Shown one piece after another: positions 51,304 through 59,969 of a DNA stretch of 64,000 bases (position 1 is its first letter; every line of letters starts with the position of its first letter). The stretch comes from Tabrizicola_A aquatica (GTDB taxonomy: Bacteria; Pseudomonadota; Alphaproteobacteria; Rhodobacterales; Rhodobacteraceae), in NCBI GenBank assembly GCA_965194375.1, contig OZ239428.1; one strand, given 5' to 3'. Below the pieces are notes generated by a model. It did not search any database, had not been told where the DNA came from, and was given only the letters and a program-made list of their open reading frames with translations. A program made the position numbers and the translations under genes.

Positions 51304-51702
51304 TCACGCCCGCCGCAAACTGCCCGCCAAGGGAACCGCCCCGGCCAATGTGTTCGAAATCGTGCCATATTTCAGGATGTTGCGGTGCATCAGGTCCAGC
51401 CGGGCGTCTGGCTCATCGCTGCCCATGACAATCTCATAGCGGATCGCCACCAGCTTGGGCGGGCTGTCCTGCCGGTCCGCCTCAAGCCGCACCTCGACGG
51501 TGGTGAACTGAAACGCCAGCATCGGCGCCACACGCTCCACGCCCTTGATCATGCAGGCCGCCAGCGCCGCCAACAAAAGCTCCACCGGATTGAACGCATC
51601 CTGCCGCCCCGCCATATCGGTGCCCAAGACGACTTCCGCCGATTTGGCCTGCGCCAGACTGCCGTTCGCATCGACGCGATGCGCCACCACCCGATAGTCC
51701 AT
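51304..51702 (-). CDS. OsmC-family protein
   Basis: The 132-residue protein has the OsmC/Ohr fold signatures: AFNPVELLLAALAACM with the redox Cys in a helix, and FTTVEVRLEADRQDS. OsmC-type proteins reduce organic hydroperoxides or bind ligands; the second conserved Cys of true Ohr/OsmC is not evident here, so this is the broader OsmC-like class. A GGAGG site precedes ATG at 51702; the longer upstream frame would be unusual for the family. Confidence 0.85.
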   Translation of the reverse strand: MDYRVVAHRVDANGSLAQAKSAEVVLGTDMAGRQDAFNPVELLLAALAACMIKGVERVAPMLAFQFTTVEVRLEADRQDSPPKLVAIRYEIVMGSDEPDARLDLMHRNILKYGTISNTLAGAVPLAGSLRRA

Positions 51703-51768
51703 GCCTGCCTCCACCGCTTGATCCCGGGCACGGCCTCTGCCATGCCTATTCGCAAAAGGAACCCCAGT

Positions 51769-52113
51769 ATGGCCCCCACCCCAACCCCACACCAGACATT
51801 CCTTGCCCCCTTGGACAAGCTCACCCTGCGCCACCCCGACCTTGAGGGGCAGGCGATCTGGTGGGAGGACGGCTTCTGGCAGGCGCAAGACGACGACGAC
51901 GCCATGATCGACGGCGAAGAAATCGCCTTTTACGCCGAGGGCCTTTTGGACGAAGGCTTTGGCCTGCACTGGCAGGTTCTGGCTGAAGAGGACGCCCCGA
52001 AAGACCCGCTTTTGGTGCGGCTCTTCCTGTGGCAAGCCGGCGAGACGCCTGAGGTGCCCTCGCCCGATGAGGGCTGGCGCGTGATGGCCGAGTCCCGGAC
52101 CGAAGCCACCTAA
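51769..52113 (+). CDS. Small acidic protein of unknown function
   Basis: About 114 residues, strongly acidic, with LDKLTLRHPDLEGQAIWWED, a run of Asp (QDDDDAMID), FYAEGLLDEGFGLHW and a final DEGWRVMAESRTEAT. No signal peptide or membrane helix, so cytoplasmic. I do not recognise the family. AAAGGA before ATG 51769 supports that start; ATG 51742 is also in frame. It is divergent from the OsmC-like gene. Confidence 0.55.
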   Translation: MAPTPTPHQTFLAPLDKLTLRHPDLEGQAIWWEDGFWQAQDDDDAMIDGEEIAFYAEGLLDEGFGLHWQVLAEEDAPKDPLLVRLFLWQAGETPEVPSPDEGWRVMAESRTEAT

Positions 52114-52189
52114 TCCAGACACCCGCCGCCCAAGCCTTGCACAAGCCCACGCTGCATGATCGGATGCGCCCAGATCAAGGGACCAACCG

Positions 52190-52621
52190 ATGACCAGCGC
52201 CTATGACCACCTGCACGCCGCCTGCGCCGCCCTCGGCACGCTGCTCTTCACCATCACCACCCAAGACGAGGCCGCCGGTGTCACCCGCCGGGCCTACAGT
52301 TCGAACCCGGTGGACTATCCGGTATCCGGCACCAAGCCCCTCACCCGTGACGGCTGGTATGACTTCTGCATCACCGGCCAACAGGTGTTCGTGGCCAACA
52401 CGACCACCGAGTTCGCCCAGTATTTCTTTGACCACGCGCTCATCACCTCGCTGGGTCTCGGCTCTTGCATCAACATCCCCGTGGTCGCGGCGGGAACCGT
52501 GCTCGGCACCGTGAACCTCTTGGCCGAAGAGCACCACTTCACCGCCGACCGACTGGCCGGCTATCAGGCGCTGGTCACCGAAAACCACGCGGCCCTCGTA
52601 GCCCAGATGCGCCAAGGCTGA
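52190..52621 (+). CDS. GAF-domain protein
   Basis: The 143-residue protein consists of a single GAF-like domain: RRAYSSNPVDYPVSG near the front, WYDFCITGQQVFVANTT in the middle and ALITSLGLGSCINIPVV with TVLGTVNLLAEEHHF near the end, the last being the classic GAF LG-LNL-- strand. GAF domains bind small ligands such as nucleotides or chromophores. With no output domain it may act as a sensor or an enzyme-like single-domain form. An AAGGGA site precedes the ATG. Confidence 0.8.
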   Translation: MTSAYDHLHAACAALGTLLFTITTQDEAAGVTRRAYSSNPVDYPVSGTKPLTRDGWYDFCITGQQVFVANTTTEFAQYFFDHALITSLGLGSCINIPVVAAGTVLGTVNLLAEEHHFTADRLAGYQALVTENHAALVAQMRQG

Positions 52622-52697
52622 AGCAGCACAGCGCATCATGCGCGGCGGCGCGGGCATTCCTCTCCCCGACGAGAAGACGAAGTCGCCCGAGGAGGGC

Positions 52698-53855
52698 CTA
52701 GCCCGCCGCCGCCCGTCCCGCCCAAGCCCCCGTGGCAAGGCAGGCCGTCAACAGATACCCGCCCGTCGGGGCCTCCCAGTCCAGCATTTCGCCCGCAACG
52801 AACACACCCGGCCGCGTGCGCAGTTCCAGACCGTCGGTCACCGCCTCCCAAGCCACGCCACCGGCCACCGAAATCGCCTCATCCAAAGGGCGCGGACCAG
52901 CCAGCGGCGCGGGCAGCGACTTGACAGCCTGCGCCAGATCTATCCCCCGGCCCCACTCCATCACCAGCGCGGCAGCGGCCGGGGCAAGCCCCAGCTTGCG
53001 CAGCCGGTTGGCCGTGCTTTCGCCAGACTTCATCCGGTCCAGCCGGGCCGCAACCTCGGCCAAGGCCAGATCGGGCATCAGATCAATCACCAGCCGCGCC
53101 CCCTGCCGCAGCGTGCGGCTGACGGCATAAATGCCGCCGCCCTCAACCCCGCGGGCGGAAATCACGAACTCCCCCCGCTCGCGGCTCTGGCCAACCATCA
53201 GTGCGGCCCCTTTGACCGCCTGCCCATAATGCCGCGCCATATGGGGTGACCAGTTCACCGCAAAGCCCATATTTGCTGGCTGCCACGGGGTGATCGTCAC
53301 CCCCTTCTCGGCCAGCCACGGCACCCAAGCCGCATCCGACCCCAGCCGCGCCCAACTGGCGCCGCCAAGCGCCAGCACGGTGACCGCCGGGTGCAGAACC
53401 TGCCGACCCTCGGGCGTGTCAAAGGCCAGCGCCTCGCCCTCAAACCCTACCCAGCGCCAACGGCTGCGCAGCTCAACCCCCAAGCCTGACAACCGCGCCA
53501 GCCATGCCCGCAACAGGGGCGAGCCTTTCATGGCAACCGGAAACACCCGGCCCGATGAGCCGGTGAACACCTCTTGCCCAAGGCCCCGACAAAACGCCTT
53601 CACCTCCTCGGGGCCAAACCGCTCCAACATCGGGCGCAACTGGGCGGGGCAGTCATAGGCGGCGAGAAAGTCGTTTGGTGGTGCATCCTTGGTGATGTTC
53701 AGCCCCGACTTCCCCGCCATCAGGAACTTGCGCGCCGGCGAGGGTTTGGCCTCCACCACCAAGACCCGTCGCCCAGCGCGCGCGAGTTCTTCCGCGGCCA
53801 TCAGCCCCGCCGGGCCCGCGCCGACAACCAGCGCATCGGGGTGCAGATCAGCCAA
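52698..53855 (-). CDS. HI0933/YhiN-like NAD(P)/FAD-dependent oxidoreductase
   Basis: The 385-residue flavoprotein has ALVVGAGPAGLMAAEELA (FAD Rossmann, residues 8-25), RKFLMAGKSGLNITKD (a signature of the HI0933/YhiN family), VFTGSSGRVFPVAMKG, and a C-terminal FVAGEMLDWEAPTGGYLL. It fits the PP_4765-type subgroup of this family, whose substrate is unknown. It overlaps the mscS-like gene, which is upstream on the same strand, by eight bases; the two may be co-transcribed. Confidence 0.85.
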   Translation of the reverse strand: MADLHPDALVVGAGPAGLMAAEELARAGRRVLVVEAKPSPARKFLMAGKSGLNITKDAPPNDFLAAYDCPAQLRPMLERFGPEEVKAFCRGLGQEVFTGSSGRVFPVAMKGSPLLRAWLARLSGLGVELRSRWRWVGFEGEALAFDTPEGRQVLHPAVTVLALGGASWARLGSDAAWVPWLAEKGVTITPWQPANMGFAVNWSPHMARHYGQAVKGAALMVGQSRERGEFVISARGVEGGGIYAVSRTLRQGARLVIDLMPDLALAEVAARLDRMKSGESTANRLRKLGLAPAAAALVMEWGRGIDLAQAVKSLPAPLAGPRPLDEAISVAGGVAWEAVTDGLELRTRPGVFVAGEMLDWEAPTGGYLLTACLATGAWAGRAAAG

Positions 53856-55158
53856 GCGAACCGCCCTTCATCTCAATCACCCGATGCGGATAGGGCATCT
53901 CGATTCCCGCTGCTTTCAGCGCGTTCCAGATCGCAAAATTCACCTGACTGGCGTATTTGTTCTTGCCGTCATCAATGCCCGCCACCCAGTATTCCACCGC
54001 AAAATCCACGCTGCTTTCACCAAAGCCGCGCAATTCGCAATCGGGGCCATCGGGATCTTGCAGCACAAAGGGCAGGGCCGCCACCGCAGTTTCAATGATC
54101 TCGGGCACCCGGTTGATGTCGGTGTCATAGCTGACCGAGAACGGCACCTCATAGCGGTTGGCGCTGCCTTGATCGGAATAATTCACCACCCTTGTGGTGA
54201 TGAAATGATCGTTCGGCACCACGATCCATCGGCCGTCAAACGTCTCCAGAATACAGGCGCGGGCGGTCATCTTGACGATGGTGCCGCGCTCGCCGCCATC
54301 CAACTCCACGTAATCGCCCACCGTGGTCTGGCCTTCGATCAACAGAATGATCCCAGACACAAAATTCGCAGCAATCTGCTGCAAGCCAAGCCCAATCCCA
54401 ACACCCAAGGCCCCGCCCAAAACCGCCACCGCCGTCAGATCAATGCCCATGATCGACAGCAAAAGCAGGAAGGCCGCGCCAAAGATCATCACTTCCACCG
54501 CCTTGACCGCCAATTCGCGGGTGGCGGGGCGCAACTCGTCCTGAGCCTTGATGTAGCTCGCACTTTGCCGGTTTGACCAAGACCCCAGCCAGAACAGCAC
54601 CGCCCCGGCAATCACCCCCCGGATCAGGGCCAGCACCGAAAAGCGGATGTTGCCCAACGCAATCACGGTCTCATCCAACCGCTGCGTGATGTCATCCAAA
54701 ACGCCCAGCACATAAAGCGCGGCCACCGGGATCAGCACGTATTTGCCCAAAAGCCGCAGGAAGCTGTCGGTCAGCACCTCGCGCACAAAAATGCGGGCGG
54801 CGAGGAAGATGAACACTCGTTTGCCAAAGGCAATCACCTCGCCCGAGCCGAAGGTGGCGCGCGTTACCTCCTCGCCCATCGCGGTCAGCCCATAGGCGAT
54901 CAGCGGCAACATCAATGGCACAAAGCGCAGGGCAAAGCGGCGGGCATTGGGGAGAGGGCCAGTCTTGGCGGCGGGGTCCAAGAGGCGGATGACGATCGGG
55001 GTAACCCTTGCCGTGGCAAGGCGGGCCACAAGATAGGCGACGGCCAGAAGGCCAAACTGCGACCAAGCCGCAGGCGAGGACAGCCAGCCCAGCGCAATCT
55101 CGCCCGCCTGATGCGCCCAGCCTGTCAGCGTCGCGGCAAAATCCCCCTTCCCGTTCAT
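53848..55158 (-). CDS. MscS-family mechanosensitive channel
   Basis: The 436-residue protein has several N-terminal membrane helices (about 30-215), then the MscS pore and beta domain. VLGGALGVGIGLGLQQIA is the Gly/Ala-rich pore-lining helix, followed by NFVSGIILLIEGQTTVGDYV and IVVPNDHFITTRVVNYS. It opens under membrane tension to release solutes in osmotic downshock. ATG at 55158 has GGGGAG upstream and is preferred over GTG at 55167. It is longer than E. coli MscS (286) because of extra N-terminal helices, like YbdG-type or larger MscS relatives. Confidence 0.93.
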   Translation of the reverse strand: MNGKGDFAATLTGWAHQAGEIALGWLSSPAAWSQFGLLAVAYLVARLATARVTPIVIRLLDPAAKTGPLPNARRFALRFVPLMLPLIAYGLTAMGEEVTRATFGSGEVIAFGKRVFIFLAARIFVREVLTDSFLRLLGKYVLIPVAALYVLGVLDDITQRLDETVIALGNIRFSVLALIRGVIAGAVLFWLGSWSNRQSASYIKAQDELRPATRELAVKAVEVMIFGAAFLLLLSIMGIDLTAVAVLGGALGVGIGLGLQQIAANFVSGIILLIEGQTTVGDYVELDGGERGTIVKMTARACILETFDGRWIVVPNDHFITTRVVNYSDQGSANRYEVPFSVSYDTDINRVPEIIETAVAALPFVLQDPDGPDCELRGFGESSVDFAVEYWVAGIDDGKNKYASQVNFAIWNALKAAGIEMPYPHRVIEMKGGSLG

Positions 55159-55239
55159 CTTTTGCACTCCCCACCATTACCGACTTGCCAAGGGCGTGCC
55201 CCGGCCCATCCTGTGCCAGCACAAGACCGTGGAGACAAG

Positions 55240-55560
55240 ATGACGAATCCACCCGAGTTTGGCGAGCCTGATCCCACCTGCCCGCTGTGCCTGCGCCCCA
55301 TCCCGCCCGATGTGCCGCAAAGCCTGCATCATCAGGTGCCCCGGCTGAAAGGCGGCAAAGGCGGGCCGGTCGTGCGGGTTCATCATATCTGTCATAAAGA
55401 AATCCACGCCCGCTTTACCGAAACCGAACTCGCCCGCAGCTTTCACACCGTCGAGGCGCTGCGCGAGTCGGATCGGCTGCGGCCGTTTTTGGATTGGGTG
55501 GCCAAACGTCCACCGGGCTTTCTCAGCCGGGTGCCGGGCGGTCCGCGTCGGCGGGGGTAA
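55240..55560 (+). CDS. Small HNH-motif protein
   Basis: The 106-residue protein has DPTCPLCLRPIP (CxxC zinc pair), SLHHQVPRLKGGKGG and VRVHHICHKEIHARFTE, together the zinc-binding HNH pattern. Small HNH proteins may be nucleases acting in restriction or DNA repair, or may have lost activity. A GGAGA site precedes ATG 55240. It is divergent from the mscS-like gene. It does not sit in a recognised defence operon. Confidence 0.8.
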   Translation: MTNPPEFGEPDPTCPLCLRPIPPDVPQSLHHQVPRLKGGKGGPVVRVHHICHKEIHARFTETELARSFHTVEALRESDRLRPFLDWVAKRPPGFLSRVPGGPRRRG

Positions 55561-55563
55561 CTG

Positions 55564-55705
55564 CCCCCACCCTAACCCTCCCCACAAGGGGGAGGGAAGC
55601 GCCCATTCTGTCAGCTTGGTTAGGCCTAAGCCGTTTAACCGCCATCACGACGCCGGGCACCGCACGCCTCCCCTCCCCCTCGTGGGGAGGGGTTGGGGGT
55701 GGGGG
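55564..55705. repeat. Pair of inverted extragenic palindromic units
   Basis: A roughly 38-base unit at 55564-55601 (beginning CCCCCACCCTAACCC, then a TCCCC-ACA-AGGGGGA hairpin and GGAAGCG) is repeated as reverse complement at 55665-55705 (CGCCTCCCC ... TTGGGGGTGGGGG). Each unit is itself a hairpin and together they flank about 63 unique bases. This is the layout of paired REP-like or BIME-like elements between convergent genes. They may act as terminators or be remnants of a small transposable repeat. Confidence 0.75.
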
Positions 55706-55721
55706 TGGGGGGCCACCGCCC

Positions 55722-56552
55722 CTACCGCCCCCGCGTCCAGCCCGTTGTTTTCCCCCACTTCACCGCCACCGACACGGCCGCGTAAACCCCAAACCCCACC
55801 GGGTCTTGCGCCGTCAGACGCGCCAGCCCGCCCGCGCCCAAGGACGCTTTGCCTTCCCGCGCCAACAGACCGGGATACAGCCGCGCAATCTCGGCCACCC
55901 CGGCATCTTGGCGGCGGCGCACACGGGTCAGGGCGGCAAAGCCCTCGATCATGGGCCAGTCATAAAATCCCGGCACCTGCACCCGTTCCTCGGGCGCAAA
56001 TTGCAGCCGCACGAAGGTGTCGTCGGAAATCAGCGCAGGAAAGTCACGCCAGCGCGTGCGACCCTTGGCGTTGACCGCAAAAAGCCCAAAGCCGGGGGCG
56101 ACGCTTTGGGCAAAGGGCAGGCGCTGCCAGAACCGGGCATAGGCGCGGGTGACCGCACTTTGCGCAGGCGGAATGCGGGGGGTGGCCCCGGCATAGCGCG
56201 GCCGGTCAATCTCCAGCGCGCGGGCCAGCTCCGCCATCACCGGCGGCGTCACGATCACATCAGCATCAAGATAGGCCCGCATCGTGCCATGCGCGGCCCC
56301 ATCGCCCGCGTTCAGCGCACCCGGTTTGCCGCCCTCGGCCCGCTCCAGCACCTGAAACCCCCAACCCGCCGCCTTGGCCGCCCCGGCCATGGCGCGGGCG
56401 CGGTCCGCCGTCGCATCGCGGCAGCCATTGGCCACCACCACCACCTCGGCCCCGCCGGGCACCGGATCACTGGCGAAAAGTGCCGTCAGACAGGAGCCGA
56501 TATAGGCTTCTTCATTGGACGCGGGCAGGATGACGCTCAGCACCCGTGGCAC
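55722..56552 (-). CDS. Glycosyltransferase family 2 protein
   Basis: The 276-residue GT-A enzyme has LSVILPASNEEAYIGSCL, VVVVANGCRDATADRA, and GALNAGDGAAHG, with the metal motif YLDADVIV (about residue 95) and ISDDTFVR later. No membrane segments, so a cytoplasmic or peripheral enzyme. It starts GTG within the end of the preceding gene (16-base overlap) and is the last gene of a leftward operon after two SGNH-domain proteins. It may transfer the first or only sugar of a small glycan whose acylation or trimming is done by those proteins (inference). Confidence 0.88.
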   Translation of the reverse strand: MPRVLSVILPASNEEAYIGSCLTALFASDPVPGGAEVVVVANGCRDATADRARAMAGAAKAAGWGFQVLERAEGGKPGALNAGDGAAHGTMRAYLDADVIVTPPVMAELARALEIDRPRYAGATPRIPPAQSAVTRAYARFWQRLPFAQSVAPGFGLFAVNAKGRTRWRDFPALISDDTFVRLQFAPEERVQVPGFYDWPMIEGFAALTRVRRRQDAGVAEIARLYPGLLAREGKASLGAGGLARLTAQDPVGFGVYAAVSVAVKWGKTTGWTRGR

Positions 56553-58954
56553 CCTTTGGCCAAAGCCTGCCAGCGCGGGCTGTCATCGCCCAAATGCCGC
56601 AAGGCCCCCCAAGACCCCCATTTTCCGGGGCTGTAGACATCGACAAAGGCGTTGAACGGCTGATCCGAAATGAGCGACCAACCCGCCACCAACTCCCCAT
56701 ACAGCGCACCCATCTCGGGGGCATAGTTCAGCTGGCTGAAGAACGCGGTCAGCTCCGCATCCTCCATCTGCGCACCAAACCCCACCACATGCGTGCCGCC
56801 CTCATACATGACCAAGGCCAGCCCGCGATCGGCGGCAATGCTGGCGTGATAGGGCAGGGTCTGCCCCAAAAGCGTGGTCAGCGTGTCCTCGGTCTGGCCG
56901 GTGACCCTACCATCGCGCAACTCATCGGCGGCCATGGCATTGGCCAGCGCATAGGGATTGGCCGGATCGGCATCCTTGGACTGCACAAGCCAGCCCTTGA
57001 CCGTCAGCGCCTTGTCATCGGCCCCCAGAAGGGCCGAGAAATAGCCTGTCACCGCATAGGCATCAAAGCTCTCGACCGGGGCCGGGCGGCCTTCAGCCAC
57101 CACCAAAGGCGCATCCAAAATCTGCTCTTCCAGCCCCAACCAGCCGGTCTGCACCGCGATCACCCGCACCAGCCGCGCGGGGTCACCCTTGAACACATCG
57201 GCCCAGATATCCGCCACCTCAGCCGCGCGGCGGGCATAGAATTGCACCCAAGTGTTGTCTTGGTTCCACAGCGCCTTTCCCTGCGCCTCGGCCCAATGCG
57301 CTTGGGCGAATTGCCAGTTCCACACCTCGTTGGAAAATTCCACATGGGCGACAAGACCGGGGGCCAGATCGGATTCCACCAATTCTGCCCAGTCCCGCAC
57401 CAAGGCATCCTCGGACAGGTGCGGCAGGGTGAACCATGGGTCGGCCTTGAGCTCATTGGCCAGCGCGATCAGAGTTTCCATCGGCACACCGGCCCGCGCC
57501 CATGTGTAATCGGCAGGCTTCGGTCGGTCGGCGGCGCGTGACAGCGTGCTGTCATTGGTCGCCATCCAGTCCATGAACCGCAGACCACTGGCGCCCCGGA
57601 TGCGCGCCAGCCAGTCGGGGTTAAAGATCTGACCCGAGGCCAGCGCCTCGGCCCGGTCCGCGCGCACCACCACGATGTTGCGGATAGGGTCGGCCGGATC
57701 AATCGCGCTAAGCGTCACGATCACCGCGCCGGGGCCGGGGGTATAGTCAAACACCATGCGCCCCGGCACCGCCTCGGCCACCTCGGCGCGGCCCTCAAGC
57801 GCCAGCGTGCCCTGCCCCTCCCATGTCAGCACATAACGCCCGGCGACGCCTGCGGCATCTTCGGGCAGGTCGGTCAGGATCAGCGTGGCAATGGCCGAAA
57901 GCTCTGCCGGCAGCGATTTCGGCCAGCCGTTTTCGTCCAAGACCCCCTTGGCCGCCAAATCCTCATGGTCCCAGCCACCCCATTGGCCGGACAGATGCCC
58001 CACCCAAGGTCGGGCGGTTTTCATCACGTCCAGAAAGGGCTGCTGCACCGACCAGTCATTCACCCCGGCAAGCCCAAAGGCGAGGCTGGGGTTGGTGACG
58101 GGGGCAAAGACGGGCATCGGCGCGGGCTCCGCCGTAGGGGCCGCAGGCGCCGGATCAGGCACGATCGCGGCGGCGGGCTCAGGGTCCGGCGCAGCCTCAG
58201 GCGTGGGCGTTGTGCCAGACGGCACCCCCGCCGAAACCGCTGCCCAAGCCACCCGTTGCAGCGCGCGCGCCTGCTCTTCGGTCAGATGCGCATCCCGATT
58301 GGCCCAGCTGCGCGTCAGCTTGGCCGGCAGCCCTTCGGGCGATTGGCCCGCCACCGCCCCGGCAATCACCATGGCCACGAAATACTGGCCCTTGCCGCCC
58401 AGATGGATCTCATCGGAAAACATCGCATCCAGACTGTCGATCCCCGGCACGCCCCCGGCGGCGATCTCATCTTCCAAAAGCGCCAGCGCCTGCCCTGCGG
58501 GAATGATCTCCACCCCCTCCCCAGCCGCGCCCATCCACAGGGGCAGATCTTGCGCCACTTGCTCGCGCCACGGCAGGCCTTCGCCCGACCGGGCGGGCCA
58601 GCCTTCGAACAGATAGACCCGCACCTCGGGGTTGGCCGCGCGCGCCAGTTCGGCAAAGCGCGCGACATTGCCTGCCGTGTCCGACCATTTCACATGCTCA
58701 GACACCGGGATCGCCTCAGTCAGGATCAGCGCATCGGTCGGGCGCAGCGCCAGACGCGCCCGCGCGTCCACCCCTTCGGCATTGGCCGAGTTTTCCCAGT
58801 TAAACCCCAAAGGCGCGCCATTGATGATCTGCGCCTCAACCACCGCAGGGCCTTGCATCTGGCGCAGGGCCTCTTCGGTCAGCACCGGCAGATTGCCCCC
58901 AAAGAGGCTGTGCCCCACCATCAGCACATCTGCCAAAACCGAAAACACCGACAT
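56537..58954 (-). CDS. SGNH-like domain fused to a glycoside-hydrolase-like domain
   Basis: Unusual 805-residue two-domain protein. Residues 1-215 resemble an SGNH hydrolase: LMVGHSLFGG (GHSL in place of GDSL) near residue 12 and SDEIHLGGKGQYF (the DxxH block) near 180. A Pro/Ala/Glu linker (about 250-285) follows. The C-terminal half looks like a clan-A glycosidase barrel: HVEFSNEVWNW (about 532-542) has an Asn-Glu as in acid/base motifs, and ALVMYEGGTHVV (about 712) a Glu as in the nucleophile motif. No signal peptide is evident. RBS AAAGGG precedes ATG 58954. It is the middle gene of an operon with another SGNH protein and a GT2. Confidence 0.65.
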   Translation of the reverse strand: MSVFSVLADVLMVGHSLFGGNLPVLTEEALRQMQGPAVVEAQIINGAPLGFNWENSANAEGVDARARLALRPTDALILTEAIPVSEHVKWSDTAGNVARFAELARAANPEVRVYLFEGWPARSGEGLPWREQVAQDLPLWMGAAGEGVEIIPAGQALALLEDEIAAGGVPGIDSLDAMFSDEIHLGGKGQYFVAMVIAGAVAGQSPEGLPAKLTRSWANRDAHLTEEQARALQRVAWAAVSAGVPSGTTPTPEAAPDPEPAAAIVPDPAPAAPTAEPAPMPVFAPVTNPSLAFGLAGVNDWSVQQPFLDVMKTARPWVGHLSGQWGGWDHEDLAAKGVLDENGWPKSLPAELSAIATLILTDLPEDAAGVAGRYVLTWEGQGTLALEGRAEVAEAVPGRMVFDYTPGPGAVIVTLSAIDPADPIRNIVVVRADRAEALASGQIFNPDWLARIRGASGLRFMDWMATNDSTLSRAADRPKPADYTWARAGVPMETLIALANELKADPWFTLPHLSEDALVRDWAELVESDLAPGLVAHVEFSNEVWNWQFAQAHWAEAQGKALWNQDNTWVQFYARRAAEVADIWADVFKGDPARLVRVIAVQTGWLGLEEQILDAPLVVAEGRPAPVESFDAYAVTGYFSALLGADDKALTVKGWLVQSKDADPANPYALANAMAADELRDGRVTGQTEDTLTTLLGQTLPYHASIAADRGLALVMYEGGTHVVGFGAQMEDAELTAFFSQLNYAPEMGALYGELVAGWSLISDQPFNAFVDVYSPGKWGSWGALRHLGDDSPRWQALAKGCHGC

Positions 58955-58957
58955 GGG

Positions 58958-59881
58958 TTACCCTTTCAACACTCCACTCGCAGGATAACCCGTCACCACC
59001 TGCCGGACCACCTTTTGCAACGCCTGTGCAGCATTGGGTGGCGGAGGCGTGGCCGGCGTGCCATCTGCGCGGGCCAATTGGGCGGGCAGACCCTCGGGCG
59101 AGCGGTGATACAAGACGGCGTAATGGGTCATGGCGATCAGCCATGCGCCGATGTCGTTCAGATGGATGTCATCGGTGAAAAAATCCTCGCGCCGGGTCAG
59201 GCCGGGCACCTGGCCTGCCTCCACCGCGCGGACGGCGGCGGCCATGACTTGCCCCCCGGGAATGACGTGGATCACACCCGCCTCAAGACCCGCCCGGGCC
59301 ATCGCAGGGCGCAGCAGCTGCCCCTCCCACAGCGCGGGCAGATCGGCGTCGATCCGCTCCAGCCAGCCCGAAGGATCGCCCAACCGATGCCATGTTTCGT
59401 AAAGATACAGCCGCACATCCGGCCGCGCCTCGCGCGCCAGCGCCGCCCAGTCGGCCAGCCGCGCGGCGCTGTCGTGAGAACGGATGGCGTCCTTCAATTC
59501 GACCATCTCGGTCAGGACCACCGCCGCATAATCCCCGCTCGGCAAAGCCTCGCGCACAGGGCGGTGCGCGGCATGGGCGTTTTCCTCGGCAAAGCCGTTG
59601 ACCTCACCCGTCCAATGGTCGCCCAAGGAGGACCCCCACCCCAACTGACTGTGGTAGGCATGACCCGCTAACTGCGCGAGCATCGCGGGCATGTCGCGGC
59701 CCACAAGGCTGTGGCCCAGATGATAGGTCTGCATCGGCCCGCCAGGCGGCGGCAGGGCCGTGGCAAATGCGGTGTCCCATTCGGCATCCGACAGGGTCTT
59801 GGTCCGGCCAAACCAAGCCCAAGCCGCAGCCCCAACCCCTGCCGCCGCCGCCAAGGCCGCCAAGATCATCCGCCGCTCCAT
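58958..59881 (-). CDS. Membrane-anchored or exported SGNH-like protein
   Basis: This 307-residue protein begins with a basic start and one hydrophobic stretch (ILAALAAAAGVGAAAWAWFG), a signal peptide or membrane anchor. The mature part has YHLGHSLVGRDMPAML (GHSL as block I, about residue 55) and DFFTDDIHLNDIGAWL (DxxH, about 240), so it is a paralogue of the N-terminal half of the next protein in the operon. SGNH enzymes remove or transfer acyl esters on glycans or lipids. ATG 59881 begins the signal; the first gene of the operon. Confidence 0.72.
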   Translation of the reverse strand: MERRMILAALAAAAGVGAAAWAWFGRTKTLSDAEWDTAFATALPPPGGPMQTYHLGHSLVGRDMPAMLAQLAGHAYHSQLGWGSSLGDHWTGEVNGFAEENAHAAHRPVREALPSGDYAAVVLTEMVELKDAIRSHDSAARLADWAALAREARPDVRLYLYETWHRLGDPSGWLERIDADLPALWEGQLLRPAMARAGLEAGVIHVIPGGQVMAAAVRAVEAGQVPGLTRREDFFTDDIHLNDIGAWLIAMTHYAVLYHRSPEGLPAQLARADGTPATPPPPNAAQALQKVVRQVVTGYPASGVLKG

Positions 59882-59969
59882 CGCGCGCCCCTCTGTTCTT
59901 TGCCCCGATATCTGGGTATTCAGCCCCGTGATGACCAGAGGCATCTGGCAAAAACCGAAGGGGGCGCGC

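Noticed and set aside
50355..51368. 337-codon leftward frame opposite holA
   Set aside because: Gly/Arg-rich shadow of holA without motifs.
57965..59671. 568-codon rightward frame opposite the SGNH operon
   Set aside because: It spans the junction of two well-supported leftward genes with clear ribosome-binding sites and motifs; its own product is Arg/His/Pro-rich without structure.
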